Assembly (NCBI GenBank): GCA_027492795.1
Contig: JAPUEB010000038.1
Span: 1 to 43,358, forward strand
Source of the DNA: Chryseobacterium sp.
GTDB lineage: Bacteria > Bacteroidota > Bacteroidia > Flavobacteriales > Weeksellaceae
DNA length: 43,358 nucleotides
Reading direction: 5' to 3'
In this document: positions 1 to 7,363 of the stretch, piece by piece
How positions within the stretch are numbered: position 1 is the stretch's first letter
Layout: the number at the start of each line of letters is the position of its first letter
Made by a program: the position numbers and the translations under genes
The notes under the pieces: generated by a model
What the model was told of the DNA's origin: nothing
Databases searched by the model: none
Seen by the model: the letters and a program-made list of their open reading frames with translations, nothing else

Positions 1-45
1 AGAAGAACTTTTTATTTATGTAGATTTATGACGTTTTATTTTGAT

Positions 46-303
46 TTAACTATATTTAGAATTGTTCCATGAAAAATTTCCGGAAACCCCTGTTTCAAAA
101 TTTTCTGTCACTTTATAACCGGCTCTCGGTGTGATGTAAAGCGTAGTTCCTCCTCCACCGCTTCCAAAGCTTCCGCCAAGTCCTGCATAACCTCCAAAAG
201 TCCATTTTGAATTCCCGATTTGTGCAGATGGAAGTCGGGTTCCGATTTGTGAGAATATTGATACTGAAGCTAATACAGCTGCTAAAAAGGTAATTTTTTT
301 CAT
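46..303 (-). CDS. Short secreted beta-barrel-like protein, probably truncated
   Basis: Encodes about 85 residues from ATG 303 (an ATG directly upstream at 306 is equally possible). Residues 1-19 form a signal peptide (MKKITFLAAVLASVSIFSQ). A glycine-rich stretch follows, then a segment (YITPRAGYKVTENFETGVSGNFSWNNSKY) that resembles the first strands of small outer-membrane beta-barrel proteins of Flavobacteriia. Such proteins usually run 150-200 residues, so this ORF ends after roughly two strands. Stops follow closely in the other frames, which suggests a truncated or decayed gene rather than a sequencing frameshift. It has a good promoter of its own and is divergent from mnmA. Function is unknown. 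Confidence 0.5.
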   Translation of the reverse strand: MKKITFLAAVLASVSIFSQIGTRLPSAQIGNSKWTFGGYAGLGGSFGSGGGGTTLYITPRAGYKVTENFETGVSGNFSWNNSKYS

Positions 304-339
304 CATTTGATTTTTTTTAAAATTCTGAAAACTATTAAC

Positions 340-369
340 CAAATTTATACCATTTATGTAAAGAAACAA
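340..369 (-). promoter_or_regulatory. Bacteroidetes-type promoter of the barrel-like ORF
   Basis: On the minus strand TAAATTTG (347 to 340) matches the TAnnTTTG -7 element. A TTG (369 to 367) lies 19 bp upstream, as expected for the -33 element. It is the best -33/-7 pair I found in the window. Transcription would start near 333, about 30 bases before the ATG. Confidence 0.6.
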
Positions 370-425
370 GATACAGGTAAAAAGAATCAAGTTTTCGCCC
401 AACCTTCTTAAGATTTTTTTATTCG

Positions 426-433
426 TAAATTTG
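426..433 (+). promoter_or_regulatory. -7 promoter element of mnmA
   Basis: TAAATTTG matches TAnnTTTG, 39 bp before the mnmA ATG. No clear -33 TTG is visible at the right distance. Confidence 0.5.
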
Positions 434-472
434 CCGCGCAAAACTTTCCCTTAACGAAAGCGTAGCCATTTT

Positions 473-1660
473 ATGAAAATAGTAGTAGGTTTATCCGGCG
501 GTGTAGATTCCAGCGTTACCGCTTATCTTTTGCAACAACAAGGTCACGAAGTTATCGGGCTTTTTATGCGGAATTGGAACGACGCATCCGTTACTTTAGA
601 AGACGAATGTCCTTGGATTGAAGACAGCAATGATGCACTAATGGTTGCCCAAAAATTGGGAATTCCTTTTCAAGTCATCGATATGAGCGAATTATACAAG
701 GAACGAATCGTCGATTATATGTTCGCCGAATACGAAAAAGGAAGAACGCCAAATCCTGACGTTTTATGCAACCGAGAAGTGAAGTTTGATGTTTTTCTAA
801 AAACAGCCTTATCACTTGGCGCAGAGAAAGTTGCAACCGGACATTATGCTCGTGTTACTTCTACTTTTGATGAAAATGGCAAAGAAATTTTTCATCTTTT
901 AGCAGGAAAAGACAACAACAAAGACCAATCTTATTTTTTATGTCAATTGAATCAGGAGCAACTTTCAAAAGCGTTGTTTCCAATTGGAGAATTGACGAAA
1001 CCTGAAGTTCGCGAAATTGCAAAACAGGCAGATTTGGTTACTGCTGAAAAGAAAGATTCCCAAGGTTTGTGTTTCATCGGAAAAGTAAGTTTGCCCGAAT
1101 TTTTGAAACAGCAATTGGAACCAAAAGAAGGCGAAATTGTAGAAATTTTCAATAATTTTCCTGAATTTTCTAAGGAAAAACCACAATTTTCATCAAAATT
1201 GGAAGAATTAAAATTTCTTTCCTCAAAAATAAAATATCAAAAATCCGACGGTAAATTAATCGGAAAACATCAAGGCGCGCATTATTACACCATCGGACAA
1301 AGCAAAGGTTTGGGAATTGGCGGACATAAAGAATCTTGTTTCATCATTTCCCGAGATATGGAAAATAACATTCTGTTTGTGGGGGAAGGAAAAAACTTCG
1401 CAGGTCTTTTCCGAAAAGCATTAAAAATTGACAATTCCGAAGTTCATTGGATTCGTGAAGATTTGCGATTGAAAAACGGCGAATCAATGGAAGTTCAAGC
1501 AAGAATTCGTTACCGACAACCGTTGGAAAAAGCAACACTCTATCAGTTTGAAGAAGGTTTTTTCATTGAATTTGAAAATCCACAATCGGCGATTGCGGAA
1601 GGACAGTTTGCGAGTTGGTATTTGGGAGATGAATGTTTGGGAAGTGGTGTGATTTCGTGA
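473..1660 (+). CDS. mnmA: tRNA-specific 2-thiouridylase MnmA
   Basis: Cytoplasmic enzyme that uses ATP and a relayed sulfur to make 2-thiouridine at the wobble base U34 of Lys, Glu and Gln tRNAs. The PP-loop SGGVDSS is at residues 8-14. The two catalytic cysteines are Cys99 (PDVLCN) and Cys200 (DSQGLCFIG). The C-terminal tRNA-binding region contains [19 protein letters not shown] near 266-284. Length is 395 residues against about 370 in E. coli. The difference is an insertion at about 228-255, between EGEIVEI and SDGKLIGKH, which I recall as typical of flavobacterial MnmA. A single gene with its own -7 element. mnmG, whose product modifies the same wobble uridine, lies at 32.8 kb. Confidence 0.96.
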   Translation: MKIVVGLSGGVDSSVTAYLLQQQGHEVIGLFMRNWNDASVTLEDECPWIEDSNDALMVAQKLGIPFQVIDMSELYKERIVDYMFAEYEKGRTPNPDVLCNREVKFDVFLKTALSLGAEKVATGHYARVTSTFDENGKEIFHLLAGKDNNKDQSYFLCQLNQEQLSKALFPIGELTKPEVREIAKQADLVTAEKKDSQGLCFIGKVSLPEFLKQQLEPKEGEIVEIFNNFPEFSKEKPQFSSKLEELKFLSSKIKYQKSDGKLIGKHQGAHYYTIGQSKGLGIGGHKESCFIISRDMENNILFVGEGKNFAGLFRKALKIDNSEVHWIREDLRLKNGESMEVQARIRYRQPLEKATLYQFEEGFFIEFENPQSAIAEGQFASWYLGDECLGSGVIS

Positions 1661-1690
1661 AGCTGGAAGTTGGAAGTTGGAAGTCCGAAG
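1661..1690 (+). repeat. GGAAGTT heptad tract after mnmA
   Basis: Three heptads of the type (T)GGAAGT, ending in GGAAGTCCGAAG, begin directly after the mnmA stop codon in the sense orientation of the gene. Related tracts follow four other genes in the window. Confidence 0.7.
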
Positions 1691-1739
1691 CAATGATTTT
1701 GATTTAATAAAAAATTTTTAATTAAAAACAATCATCATA

Positions 1740-1812
1740 TTTGTTTAATTAAGCCTTTGTTATTAAAGTTTTTTGCTAATTTTGTTTAATTAATTTTTTA
1801 TTATTAAACAAA
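1740..1812 (+). promoter_or_regulatory. fic promoter with repeated TTTGTTTAATTAA operator-like sites
   Basis: Two identical 13-mers TTTGTTTAATTAA lie at 1740-1752 and 1781-1793, 41 bp apart. An inverted, one-base-shorter version (TTATTAAACAAA) sits at 1801-1812 and abuts the start codon. The -7 element TAATTTTG (1777-1784) overlaps the second copy, and a TTTG at 1756-1759 lies 17 bp upstream as a possible -33 box. A protein binding these repeats would block both promoter and start codon. The C-terminal winged helix of the Fic protein makes autorepression a reasonable inference. Confidence 0.5.
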
Positions 1813-2937
1813 ATGCTTCAATTCAAATCGGGGACTTACATCAATCAAGGATATTATAAAAGTTTTCAGCCAAACTTTATTAATAAGGAATGGCTCATAA
1901 ACGATTTGGAAATTCTTTCGCTTTTAAGCAAAGCGGATAGAAATATTGGTAAATTAGACACCTATTCTCAATATGTTAATGTTGATTTATTCATCAGTAT
2001 GCATATCGTGAAAGAAGCAACGCAATCCTCAAAAATTGAAGGAACACAAACCAAAATGGAAGAGGCATTTCTTGAAAGAGAGGATGTTTCTTTGGAAAAA
2101 AGGAATGATTGGGAAGAGGTACAGAATTATATTTCTGCGATGAAATCTGCTGTAAAAGATTTAAAAGATCTTCCCGTTTCATCGCGATTGATAAAAAACA
2201 CACATAAAACTTTGATTTCAGGAGTTCGCGGAGAACATAAACTTACGGGAGAGTTTCGTAAAAGCCAAAATTGGATTGGTGGAGCAAGTATAAATGATGC
2301 TGTGTTTGTTCCTCCAGTTCATACAAGTGTAGATGAATTGATGTCCGATTTAGAAAAATTTGCAAATGATGATTCTAATTTTCTCCCAGATTTGCTGAAA
2401 ATTGCCATCATTCATTATCAGTTTGAAACGATACATCCTTTTTTAGATGGAAATGGCAGAATTGGCAGATTATTGATTCCTGTTTATTTGGTGAGCAAAG
2501 AAATTTTGCAGAAACCAATTCTTTATCTCTCCGATTTTTTTGAAAAAAACAGAACTTTATATTACGACAATTTAATGCGAACAAGAACACACAACGATTT
2601 AAAACAATGGATTAAATTTTTCTTGGTTGGCGTGATTGAAACTTCAAAAAAAGGTGTGGAAACTTTTGACGGAATCTTGAAATTGCAAAAAGAGATTGAC
2701 GAAAAACTTTCATCTTTTAAAGGAAAAACAGAAGATGCGAGAAAAATTATTTCTATTTTATACGAAAATCCAATTATTGACGCTCAAAAGGTTGAAAAAA
2801 TAATTGGAAAGTCTCATATGTCAGCTTATAAACAAATTGCGATTTTGGAAAATTTAGAAATCATAAAAGAAATTACTGGCGGACAACGCGGAAAAATCTA
2901 TTCTTTTCAAGATTACTTAAATTTGTTTAAAAGTTAA
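1813..2937 (+). CDS. Fic family AMP-transferase with inhibitory N-terminal helix
   Basis: A 374-residue Fic protein. The catalytic motif HPFLDGNGRIGR is at residues 208-219 with His208. These residues define enzymes that transfer AMP from ATP to a hydroxyl of a target protein. Residues 72-77 (SSKIEG) match the [S/T]xxxE[G/N] inhibitory motif, placed N-terminal to the Fic core as in class II Fic proteins, so the enzyme should be autoinhibited. An N-terminal Fic/DOC-associated helical domain covers about 10-110 and a C-terminal winged-helix-like region about 295-374. No antitoxin-sized partner gene lies beside it. The target is unknown. The gene is flanked by housekeeping genes and read from its own repeat-rich promoter. 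Confidence 0.92.
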   Translation: MLQFKSGTYINQGYYKSFQPNFINKEWLINDLEILSLLSKADRNIGKLDTYSQYVNVDLFISMHIVKEATQSSKIEGTQTKMEEAFLEREDVSLEKRNDWEEVQNYISAMKSAVKDLKDLPVSSRLIKNTHKTLISGVRGEHKLTGEFRKSQNWIGGASINDAVFVPPVHTSVDELMSDLEKFANDDSNFLPDLLKIAIIHYQFETIHPFLDGNGRIGRLLIPVYLVSKEILQKPILYLSDFFEKNRTLYYDNLMRTRTHNDLKQWIKFFLVGVIETSKKGVETFDGILKLQKEIDEKLSSFKGKTEDARKIISILYENPIIDAQKVEKIIGKSHMSAYKQIAILENLEIIKEITGGQRGKIYSFQDYLNLFKS

Positions 2938-2950
2938 TATTTCTGAAATA

Positions 2951-3691
2951 TTATTTAGAAAGCCAATCCTTAAAATCCTTCACTCTTTCACGACTCACAG
3001 AAATTTCTTCGCTTGGTTGAAATTGCATTTCTACTTTGTAATAAGGAGAAGTGTGAATGTTCTTGATAAAATTTAAGTTGATGATAAACTGTCGGTTTAC
3101 ACGGAAAAATCTGTTTTCATCTAACGTTTCCTGAAGTTCATCTAAAGTAAAATCTGTCGGAAAAATGCGTTCGGAAGTTTGGGCATACACAATTTTGTTT
3201 TCAGAATAGAAACACGAAACCTCATCTATTTGAATAATCTTCAAGTTATATCCAATTTTCGCAACAATTCTTGAAATTTTCGGAACATCATTTTTAATTA
3301 ATTCTTTGAAATTCAAATCATTGTAACGCTGTTCTTGTGGTAAGAACGATTTGTATTTTTCAATCGCTTTTTGCAAGTCTTCTTCCATAATCGGTTTCAA
3401 AAGATAATCGATGGAATTGAGTTTGAATGCTTTTAAAGTATAATTATCAAACGCTGTTGTATAAATAATGAAACTTTTTGTTGGAACTTTTTCAAAAATA
3501 TCAAAAGACAAACCGTCGCCCAAAACAATGTCGGAAAATATCAAATCCGGATGCTGATTGTTTTCAAAAAACTCAACTCCTTCTTCTACAGAATGTATCG
3601 TTTTAACTAATTCTAAATCAGCAAACAAGCCCAACATTCTTTCCAGTTTTCTTGCGGCTGGTTTTTCGTCTTCAATGATGATAACTTTCAT
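2951..3691 (-). CDS. LytTR family response regulator
   Basis: A 246-residue two-component regulator. The receiver domain (about 1-120) has acidic residues at 7-9 and the phosphoacceptor Asp54 in FSDIVLGDG. The LytTR DNA-binding domain occupies about 140-246 (IGYNLKIIQIDEVSCFYSENKIVYAQT onward, ending in the usual RVNRQFIINL...VSRERVKDFKDWL region). LytTR domains bind direct repeats separated by about two helical turns. It lies in the same direction and cluster as the LytS-type kinase at 4668-5999, its likely partner. Three promoters in the cluster carry matching 21-bp-spaced direct repeats and are its probable targets. A GTCATTC palindrome separates it from the upstream 2TM gene. Confidence 0.93.
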   Translation of the reverse strand: MKVIIIEDEKPAARKLERMLGLFADLELVKTIHSVEEGVEFFENNQHPDLIFSDIVLGDGLSFDIFEKVPTKSFIIYTTAFDNYTLKAFKLNSIDYLLKPIMEEDLQKAIEKYKSFLPQEQRYNDLNFKELIKNDVPKISRIVAKIGYNLKIIQIDEVSCFYSENKIVYAQTSERIFPTDFTLDELQETLDENRFFRVNRQFIINLNFIKNIHTSPYYKVEMQFQPSEEISVSRERVKDFKDWLSK

Positions 3692-3714
3692 GTTAAAATT
3701 TTAAGTTTTTTACT

Positions 3715-3828
3715 GTCATTCTGAGTTTAGTGTAACGAAATGAAGAATCTTTTGGAATAGATTCTTCACTTCATTCGTTCCTCTGAACTTCGTTCGCAAA
3801 CCTACAGTTTGTTTTCAGAATGAAAGAC
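3715..3828. repeat. GTCATTC-family imperfect palindrome, copy 1
   Basis: A dispersed intergenic element starting GTCATTCTGAG and ending CAGAATGAAAGAC, with internal GAATCTT/AGATTC arms. It is the longest copy, with an extra GAACTTCGTTCGC segment. Other copies are at 9711, 18445 and 41197. Confidence 0.75.
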
Positions 3829-3852
3829 GTTTAATTTAAACTAAAGAGTTTT

Positions 3853-4149
3853 TCAAATTTTCAAATTTTTATTCTTCTCCATGATTTCACGAATTTTTCT
3901 TTCTTCCCAATTCCTACCGAGGATAAAATTCGGTAAAAAAACCGAAAGTCCGTGAATTGCTAAACCAATTCCCCAAAGTCCGATTCCCCAATCGTGAAAC
4001 TCTATATTTCCATGTTTTTGGAATTTTAATATTAGAATAAAGAGATTTACCAACACATAAACCAAGGCGTGAATGTAAAACCCTTTGATTTCTCTTACAC
4101 GCTTTTTTGCTTGTAAGTATTTGATTTCATTGTTGTTATTTGTTTCCAT
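3853..4149 (-). CDS. 2TM domain protein (third stand-alone copy)
   Basis: A 98-residue membrane protein of the 2TM family (two transmembrane helices joined by a short linker, function unknown). After a short polar N-terminus (METNNNNEIKYLQA) come the family's KKRVREIKGFYIHA signature, two hydrophobic helices at about 27-45 and 57-75, and the C-terminal signature GRNWEERKIREIM. The start is only 6 bp after the stop of the preceding 2TM gene, so the two are probably translated together. In this cluster it probably serves the adjacent LytS/LytTR system, but that is inference. Confidence 0.85.
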   Translation of the reverse strand: METNNNNEIKYLQAKKRVREIKGFYIHALVYVLVNLFILILKFQKHGNIEFHDWGIGLWGIGLAIHGLSVFLPNFILGRNWEERKIREIMEKNKNLKI

Positions 4150-4155
4150 TAGTTT

Positions 4156-4446
4156 CTATTTTTTGTATTTATTCATAAGTTCATTCGTTTTTCGCTCTTC
4201 CCAATTATGAAAGTAAGGGACGAAAAGATAAATTCCCAATCCAATTAAGAAAATTGCCCAAAGGATAACCATCCAGGTTGTATATTCCTGAGATAAATTG
4301 AAGATATTACCATCATAATTTCGGTACAATAAAAGTCCGCCGACAAGAAAGAATCCCGTAACCAAATAATAATACGTTTTGATGTCTTTTATTCGTTTTT
4401 CGGCTTTTTTATAGGCCAAATCTTTATTGAATTTTGGTTCTTCCAT
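4156..4446 (-). CDS. 2TM domain protein (second stand-alone copy)
   Basis: A 96-residue 2TM protein. I place the start at the ATG at 4446 (MEEPKFNKD), because codons further upstream lie in a repeat-like sequence. The family signature AEKRIKDIKTYYYL precedes two hydrophobic helices at about 30-46 and 57-75. The C-terminal signature is FHNWEERKTNELMNKY. The linker is more diverged than in the other copies (DGNIFNLSQEYTTWM). It lies between the kinase gene (221-bp gap) and the next 2TM gene (6-bp gap). Confidence 0.82.
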   Translation of the reverse strand: MEEPKFNKDLAYKKAEKRIKDIKTYYYLVTGFFLVGGLLLYRNYDGNIFNLSQEYTTWMVILWAIFLIGLGIYLFVPYFHNWEERKTNELMNKYKK

Positions 4447-4459
4447 AGTTTTTTTACGC

Positions 4460-4544
4460 AAGGTTAAACAAAGGTTTTTCCTCACCCCAACCCTCTGCAA
4501 AGGAGAAGGAGTTGCTTTGAAAAAATTTTTAAGGTAAACAAAGG
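4460..4544. repeat. Partial CCCCAACCCT repeat between near-identical direct repeats
   Basis: The core CACCCCAACCCTCTGC followed by AAAGGAGAAGGAG (4481-4511) is a one-sided relative of the CCCCAACCCTAAAGGG palindromes elsewhere in the window. It is bracketed by AAGGTTAAACAAAGG (4460-4474) and AAGGTAAACAAAGG (4531-4544), which look like a duplicated target site. Confidence 0.45.
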
Positions 4545-4621
4545 AACATCAAAGATATTCTGCGATGATACACGAGATTTTTTTAATCTTATTAATCTAC
4601 GAGATTTTTATTCCTGTTTTT

Positions 4622-4667
4622 CTTCGGACTTCCATCTTCCATCTTCCATCTTCCGTCTTCCTCCTTT
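4622..4667 (-). repeat. GGAAGAT heptad tract after the kinase gene
   Basis: Read on the minus strand, the kinase stop codon is followed by AAAGGAGGAAGACGGAAGAT and then further GGAAGAT heptads ending in GGAAGTCCGAAG. The last sense codons (TGG AAG) already fit the heptad pattern, so the repeat may have supplied the end of the gene. Confidence 0.7.
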
Positions 4668-4967
4668 TCACTTCCATTTTTTAGACTCTTCCTCTTCCTT
4701 TTTCATGTATTTTTTAATCTGTTCCTCTTCCCAATCTTTTCCGATGCCGAAAACTTGTACTCCATGTGCAATCACACCAATTCCCCAACCAAAAAGTGCC
4801 CAATAAGCCCACCAATAATTGGGAGAAGTTTGCCAGTTGATGAAAAATAAAAACGGGACAAAAACACAGTAGGAAATAAGGTTTCCATAAAAATCTTTCA
4901 GTTCTTTCACTCTTTTTGTTGCCTTTTCGTAAGCAATTTGGTCTTCTGATGGGGTATAAGTTTCCAT
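4668..4967 (-). other. Internal 2TM reading frame fused to the kinase, possible independent start
   Basis: ATG 4967 (Met345 of the kinase) opens a 99-codon 2TM ORF, the same length as the free-standing 2TM gene at 6049-6348. The leader and first codons nearly match: AAACTAAACAATATGG here against AAACAAAACATTATGG there, both followed by AAACTTA. In the +1 frame just before it, the kinase reads AAA AAC TAA, a plausible old stop. A one-base change upstream would have fused the genes. A separate 2TM protein may still be made from this ATG. Confidence 0.5.
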
Positions 4968-5999
4968 ATTGTTTAGTTTTTCACTTAGGATAGGTAATTT
5001 TACTTTAAAAAAGTCTTCAGATTTTTCTACAAAGACATTTCTGTCCGTCAATAAATTGTATCTCGAAACAATATTTGCCAAACCAACTCCTGTTGAATGA
5101 TTAGGCAACTCTCTGGTTTGCAGATTGTTTTCAATAATTAAATTTTTATTTTCGGTAAAAATTTTGATGTGAAGAGGCTTTCCGGAAGTGGCAAAATTGT
5201 GCTTGATGCAGTTTTCCAGCAGCAATTGCAGTGAAAGCGGAACTACAAACGATTTTTTACTTTCCTCATCTATATTGAACTCGAAAGTTACCGAATCTTC
5301 AAACCTCGTTTTCAGTAATTCTGCATAAGTTTTTGCAAAATCTAGCTCTTCTTCTACGGTAACCAATTCTTTATCCTTTTGCTCCAAAACGTATCGGTAA
5401 ATCTTTGACATTGAGGAAGTAAACTGTTGCGCCTGATTTGGATTTTCATCAATTAAAGCACTCAAAACATTCAGAGAGTTGAATAAAAAATGAGGATCCA
5501 GCTGGTTTTTCAAGCTTTCAAACTGAGCATTGGCAGATTTGGCGATAAGTTTTTGTTCTACGATTTCTTTTTTTGTGGAATTTTTCCAAGATTCCATAAA
5601 ACCTTTGGCATGAAGTATTGCGGAAACCAAAAGCGAAATATTCAACGAAATCCAATTGAAAGCTCCCATTTGTCCTTTGAAAAAATTCTCGGGATTTTGC
5701 TTTTGGTACCAAATAAAATTCACATAATTGCAAAAAAGTATCAAAACCGCATTTACCAAAACTGTAGAAACAATGCCTAAAATCGCCCTTTTTCTGGTAT
5801 CTTCTACCCAAGAATATCTTTTATTCAGCGCATCATTCACAAAGCCATTTCCAAAAGCGAGCGTAAAACTATACAGCCCACAAATAAGAACGGTGAGAAC
5901 AGCGTTTTCCAATGTTTTTTCCGGTGTAAAAAACAAAAAGAAAAACGCAGCTACGAAAACTGTAATCCAAAGGATGGTGGTAATAGATTTGCGCGACAT
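4668..5999 (-). CDS. LytS-type sensor histidine kinase with C-terminal 2TM domain
   Basis: A 443-residue membrane kinase, presumed partner of the LytTR regulator at 2951-3691. The N-terminus has about four hydrophobic helices (near 8-24, 32-52, 73-93, 115-131). The phosphoacceptor region of the LytS type is QLDPHFLFNSLNVLSAL with His170. The ATPase N-box is LLENCIKHNF (Asn263) and the G-box is GVGLANI (304-310). Kinases of this class normally end near residue 340. Here a complete 99-residue 2TM domain follows (345-443), ending DWEEEQIKKYMKKE. Met345 corresponds to the start codon of the stand-alone 2TM gene at 6348, so this is a gene fusion. The 2TM-1 gene starts the unit, 49 bp upstream. Confidence 0.92.
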   Translation of the reverse strand: MSRKSITTILWITVFVAAFFFLFFTPEKTLENAVLTVLICGLYSFTLAFGNGFVNDALNKRYSWVEDTRKRAILGIVSTVLVNAVLILFCNYVNFIWYQKQNPENFFKGQMGAFNWISLNISLLVSAILHAKGFMESWKNSTKKEIVEQKLIAKSANAQFESLKNQLDPHFLFNSLNVLSALIDENPNQAQQFTSSMSKIYRYVLEQKDKELVTVEEELDFAKTYAELLKTRFEDSVTFEFNIDEESKKSFVVPLSLQLLLENCIKHNFATSGKPLHIKIFTENKNLIIENNLQTRELPNHSTGVGLANIVSRYNLLTDRNVFVEKSEDFFKVKLPILSEKLNNMETYTPSEDQIAYEKATKRVKELKDFYGNLISYCVFVPFLFFINWQTSPNYWWAYWALFGWGIGVIAHGVQVFGIGKDWEEEQIKKYMKKEEEESKKWK

Positions 6000-6048
6000 T
6001 GCTTCTTCTAAATTTTAAAGAAAATTAAGTTTTTTTTCTGTGATACGA

Positions 6049-6348
6049 TTATCTATTCAATATTTCTTGAATTTTTTTCTGTTCCCAATCTTTTCCAAAG
6101 AAAAAATCGCCGCCGAAAACAGCAAGACCATGTCCAAACAAGCCTATTCCCCAGAAAAGTGCTGTTGCATAGGTATCAAAACGCACAATATTGCCGCTGC
6201 TTTCATAAAGATTTCCTGCAATAATAATGAGGTTCACGCAAACAAAAACAATCGCGTGAATATAGAATCCTTTCATTCTTTTTACCTGTTTTTGTGCTTC
6301 TGCTAGTTTTCGGTTTTCTGTTCTGTTGTTGTAGCTGTAAGTTTCCAT
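6049..6348 (-). CDS. 2TM domain protein (first stand-alone copy)
   Basis: A 99-residue 2TM protein and the first gene of the kinase unit. N-terminal METYSYNNRTENRKLAEA leads into the signature QKQVKRMKGFYIHA. Two hydrophobic helices lie at about 28-45 and 60-80 (TALFWGIGLFGHGLAVFGG), and the C-terminus carries GKDWEQKKIQEIL. The kinase gene starts 49 bp downstream. It is read from a promoter with the 21-bp-spaced direct repeats that I assign to the LytTR regulator, so the unit is probably autoregulated. The biochemical role of 2TM proteins is not known. Confidence 0.88.
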   Translation of the reverse strand: METYSYNNRTENRKLAEAQKQVKRMKGFYIHAIVFVCVNLIIIAGNLYESSGNIVRFDTYATALFWGIGLFGHGLAVFGGDFFFGKDWEQKKIQEILNR

Positions 6349-6392
6349 AATGTTTTGTTTTAAAAAATTAATATTTTGTGATTTTGATGATG

Positions 6393-6465
6393 TAAAGGTA
6401 GGTTAGGGAGAAAAGAAAGGCAATTATAGTTTACTGAAGTGTCGATTTTGCAAGCCGAACCGTTT
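6393..6465 (-). promoter_or_regulatory. Promoter with LytTR-type direct repeats, 2TM-1/kinase unit
   Basis: On the minus strand the half-sites are AAACGGTTCGG (6465 to 6455) and CGACACTTCAG (6444 to 6434), with starts 21 bp apart. The near edge at 6434 is followed by exactly 33 bp and then TACCTTTA (6400 to 6393), a one-mismatch -7 element. Half-site consensus with the two promoters upstream of 7200 and 9580 is NNACNNTTCRG. No -33 TTG is visible, in keeping with activator dependence. Confidence 0.65.
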
Positions 6466-6480
6466 GAAAGAAATTTTGTG

Positions 6481-6523
6481 AAAAAACAAAAAACCCTTTC
6501 AACGATTTAAAACGCTGAAAGGG
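6481..6523 (-). terminator. Intrinsic terminator after the TPR-like gene
   Basis: Minus-strand hairpin CCCTTTCAGCG / CGTTGAAAGGG (6523 to 6494, one mismatch, 8-base loop) followed by a T-rich run (TTTTTTGTTTTTT). It ends the gene at 6547-7200 before the kinase-unit promoter. Confidence 0.85.
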
Positions 6524-6546
6524 CTGTCTTCTTTACGCGCATTCTT

Positions 6547-7200
6547 TTATTTCTGTTCTTTCAAAAAATATTCAGCTTCGCCTCTTCCCCAGTTGGGATC
6601 AAGGTTTCCTTTCACTTTATAGGTATTCAGTTGTTCCAAAGCTTTTTTGAAAAGTTCCAAACCTTTGGTTTTGCTGCCGCCAAACTGTTCCGGAGTGAAA
6701 TAAAAATCTTCGGCTTCCAAAATAGTAATTCTCGGATTTTCAGGGTCTAATTTTTTTGCCGTTGAAAGTGCTTCCTGTGCTGCAGCGCCTTCGGTTTGCC
6801 ATCTTTCCATCGGGTTCACCATCATTTTCATTCCGTGAATCATTTTTTGTAGGATAAAAATTTCAGCATTATTGGGAGAAATGGCTTTTGCTTTGTCTAG
6901 ATAATTTTGTGCCTCTTTGGCTACATCGTCCAGCTCGTTCAGCTTATTTTGCTGCATCAAGGCTCTTCCTTTATGGATGGTGGAAAATGCTGCGTAATAA
7001 TAAGGCTGCCAAAGTGTTTTTTCTTTGTCGCCAATTCTTGCAAAATCGTTGGCTTCCGCGGTGTATTCTTCAATTTTTTTTGGAATTTCGATGGTTTTCA
7101 CTTTAGGAAGCATGGCTTTTTCGTAGGCAGTTTGTGCAAAAGCGAGCGTAGAAGTTGCTAAAATGGCAATTGCAGTGATGGTGTTTTTTAAAGTTTTCAT
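6547..7200 (-). CDS. Secreted TPR-like protein
   Basis: A 217-residue protein with a signal peptide (about 1-22, ending LAFAQ), so periplasmic or surface exposed. The mature part is alpha-helical. It contains TPR-like segments: NKLNELDDVAKEAQNYLDKAKAISPNNAEIFIL around 83-116 and EALSTAKKLDPENPRITILEAEDFYFTP around 140-170. TPR arrays usually mediate protein contacts. It lies just downstream of a TonB-dependent receptor gene and has its own promoter with the same LytTR-type repeats, so it probably works with that receptor. No catalytic motif is visible and I cannot name a substrate. Confidence 0.75.
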   Translation of the reverse strand: MKTLKNTITAIAILATSTLAFAQTAYEKAMLPKVKTIEIPKKIEEYTAEANDFARIGDKEKTLWQPYYYAAFSTIHKGRALMQQNKLNELDDVAKEAQNYLDKAKAISPNNAEIFILQKMIHGMKMMVNPMERWQTEGAAAQEALSTAKKLDPENPRITILEAEDFYFTPEQFGGSKTKGLELFKKALEQLNTYKVKGNLDPNWGRGEAEYFLKEQK

Positions 7201-7228
7201 TTGTTGATATTTTATTATTTTGATGGTT

Positions 7229-7301
7229 CAAAGGTATTTCTAATTTGTTTTCATTAAAACTAAATTCTACCGAGTTGTTATTTTTTGAAACTGAACGGTA
7301 A
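7229..7301 (-). promoter_or_regulatory. Promoter with LytTR-type direct repeats, TPR-like gene
   Basis: Minus-strand half-sites TTACCGTTCAG (7301 to 7291) and TAACAACTCGG (7280 to 7270; it has C for the first T of TTCRG), starts 21 bp apart. Exactly 33 bp separates the near edge from TACCTTTG (7236 to 7229), a perfect TAnnTTTG -7 element. Transcription would start near 7222. Confidence 0.7.
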
Positions 7302-7348
7302 TTATAGGCTTGAGATTACAAGATTTAGGACTGGAGACGATTTTGAAA

Positions 7349-7363
7349 CCTCCAACTTCCAGC
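7349..7363 (-). repeat. Heptad remnant after the TonB-dependent receptor gene
   Basis: The receptor stop codon is followed in the sense direction by GCTGGAAGTTGGAGG, the same unit and orientation as the tract after mnmA, here only about two heptads long. Confidence 0.55.

Noticed and set aside
1813-2937. Fic protein as the toxin of a Fic/antitoxin pair
   Set aside because: There is no small antitoxin ORF next to it, and the inhibitory helix is built into the same protein.
5490-6018. Plus-strand ORFs opposite the kinase gene
   Set aside because: They overlap clear kinase membrane segments and have unnatural composition; no promoter or homology.
7289-7301. Reading the TPR-like upstream site as a lone half-site
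   Set aside because: A weaker second half-site (TAACAACTCGG) lies exactly 21 bp away and the distance to the -7 element matches the other two promoters, so I kept it as a full element.
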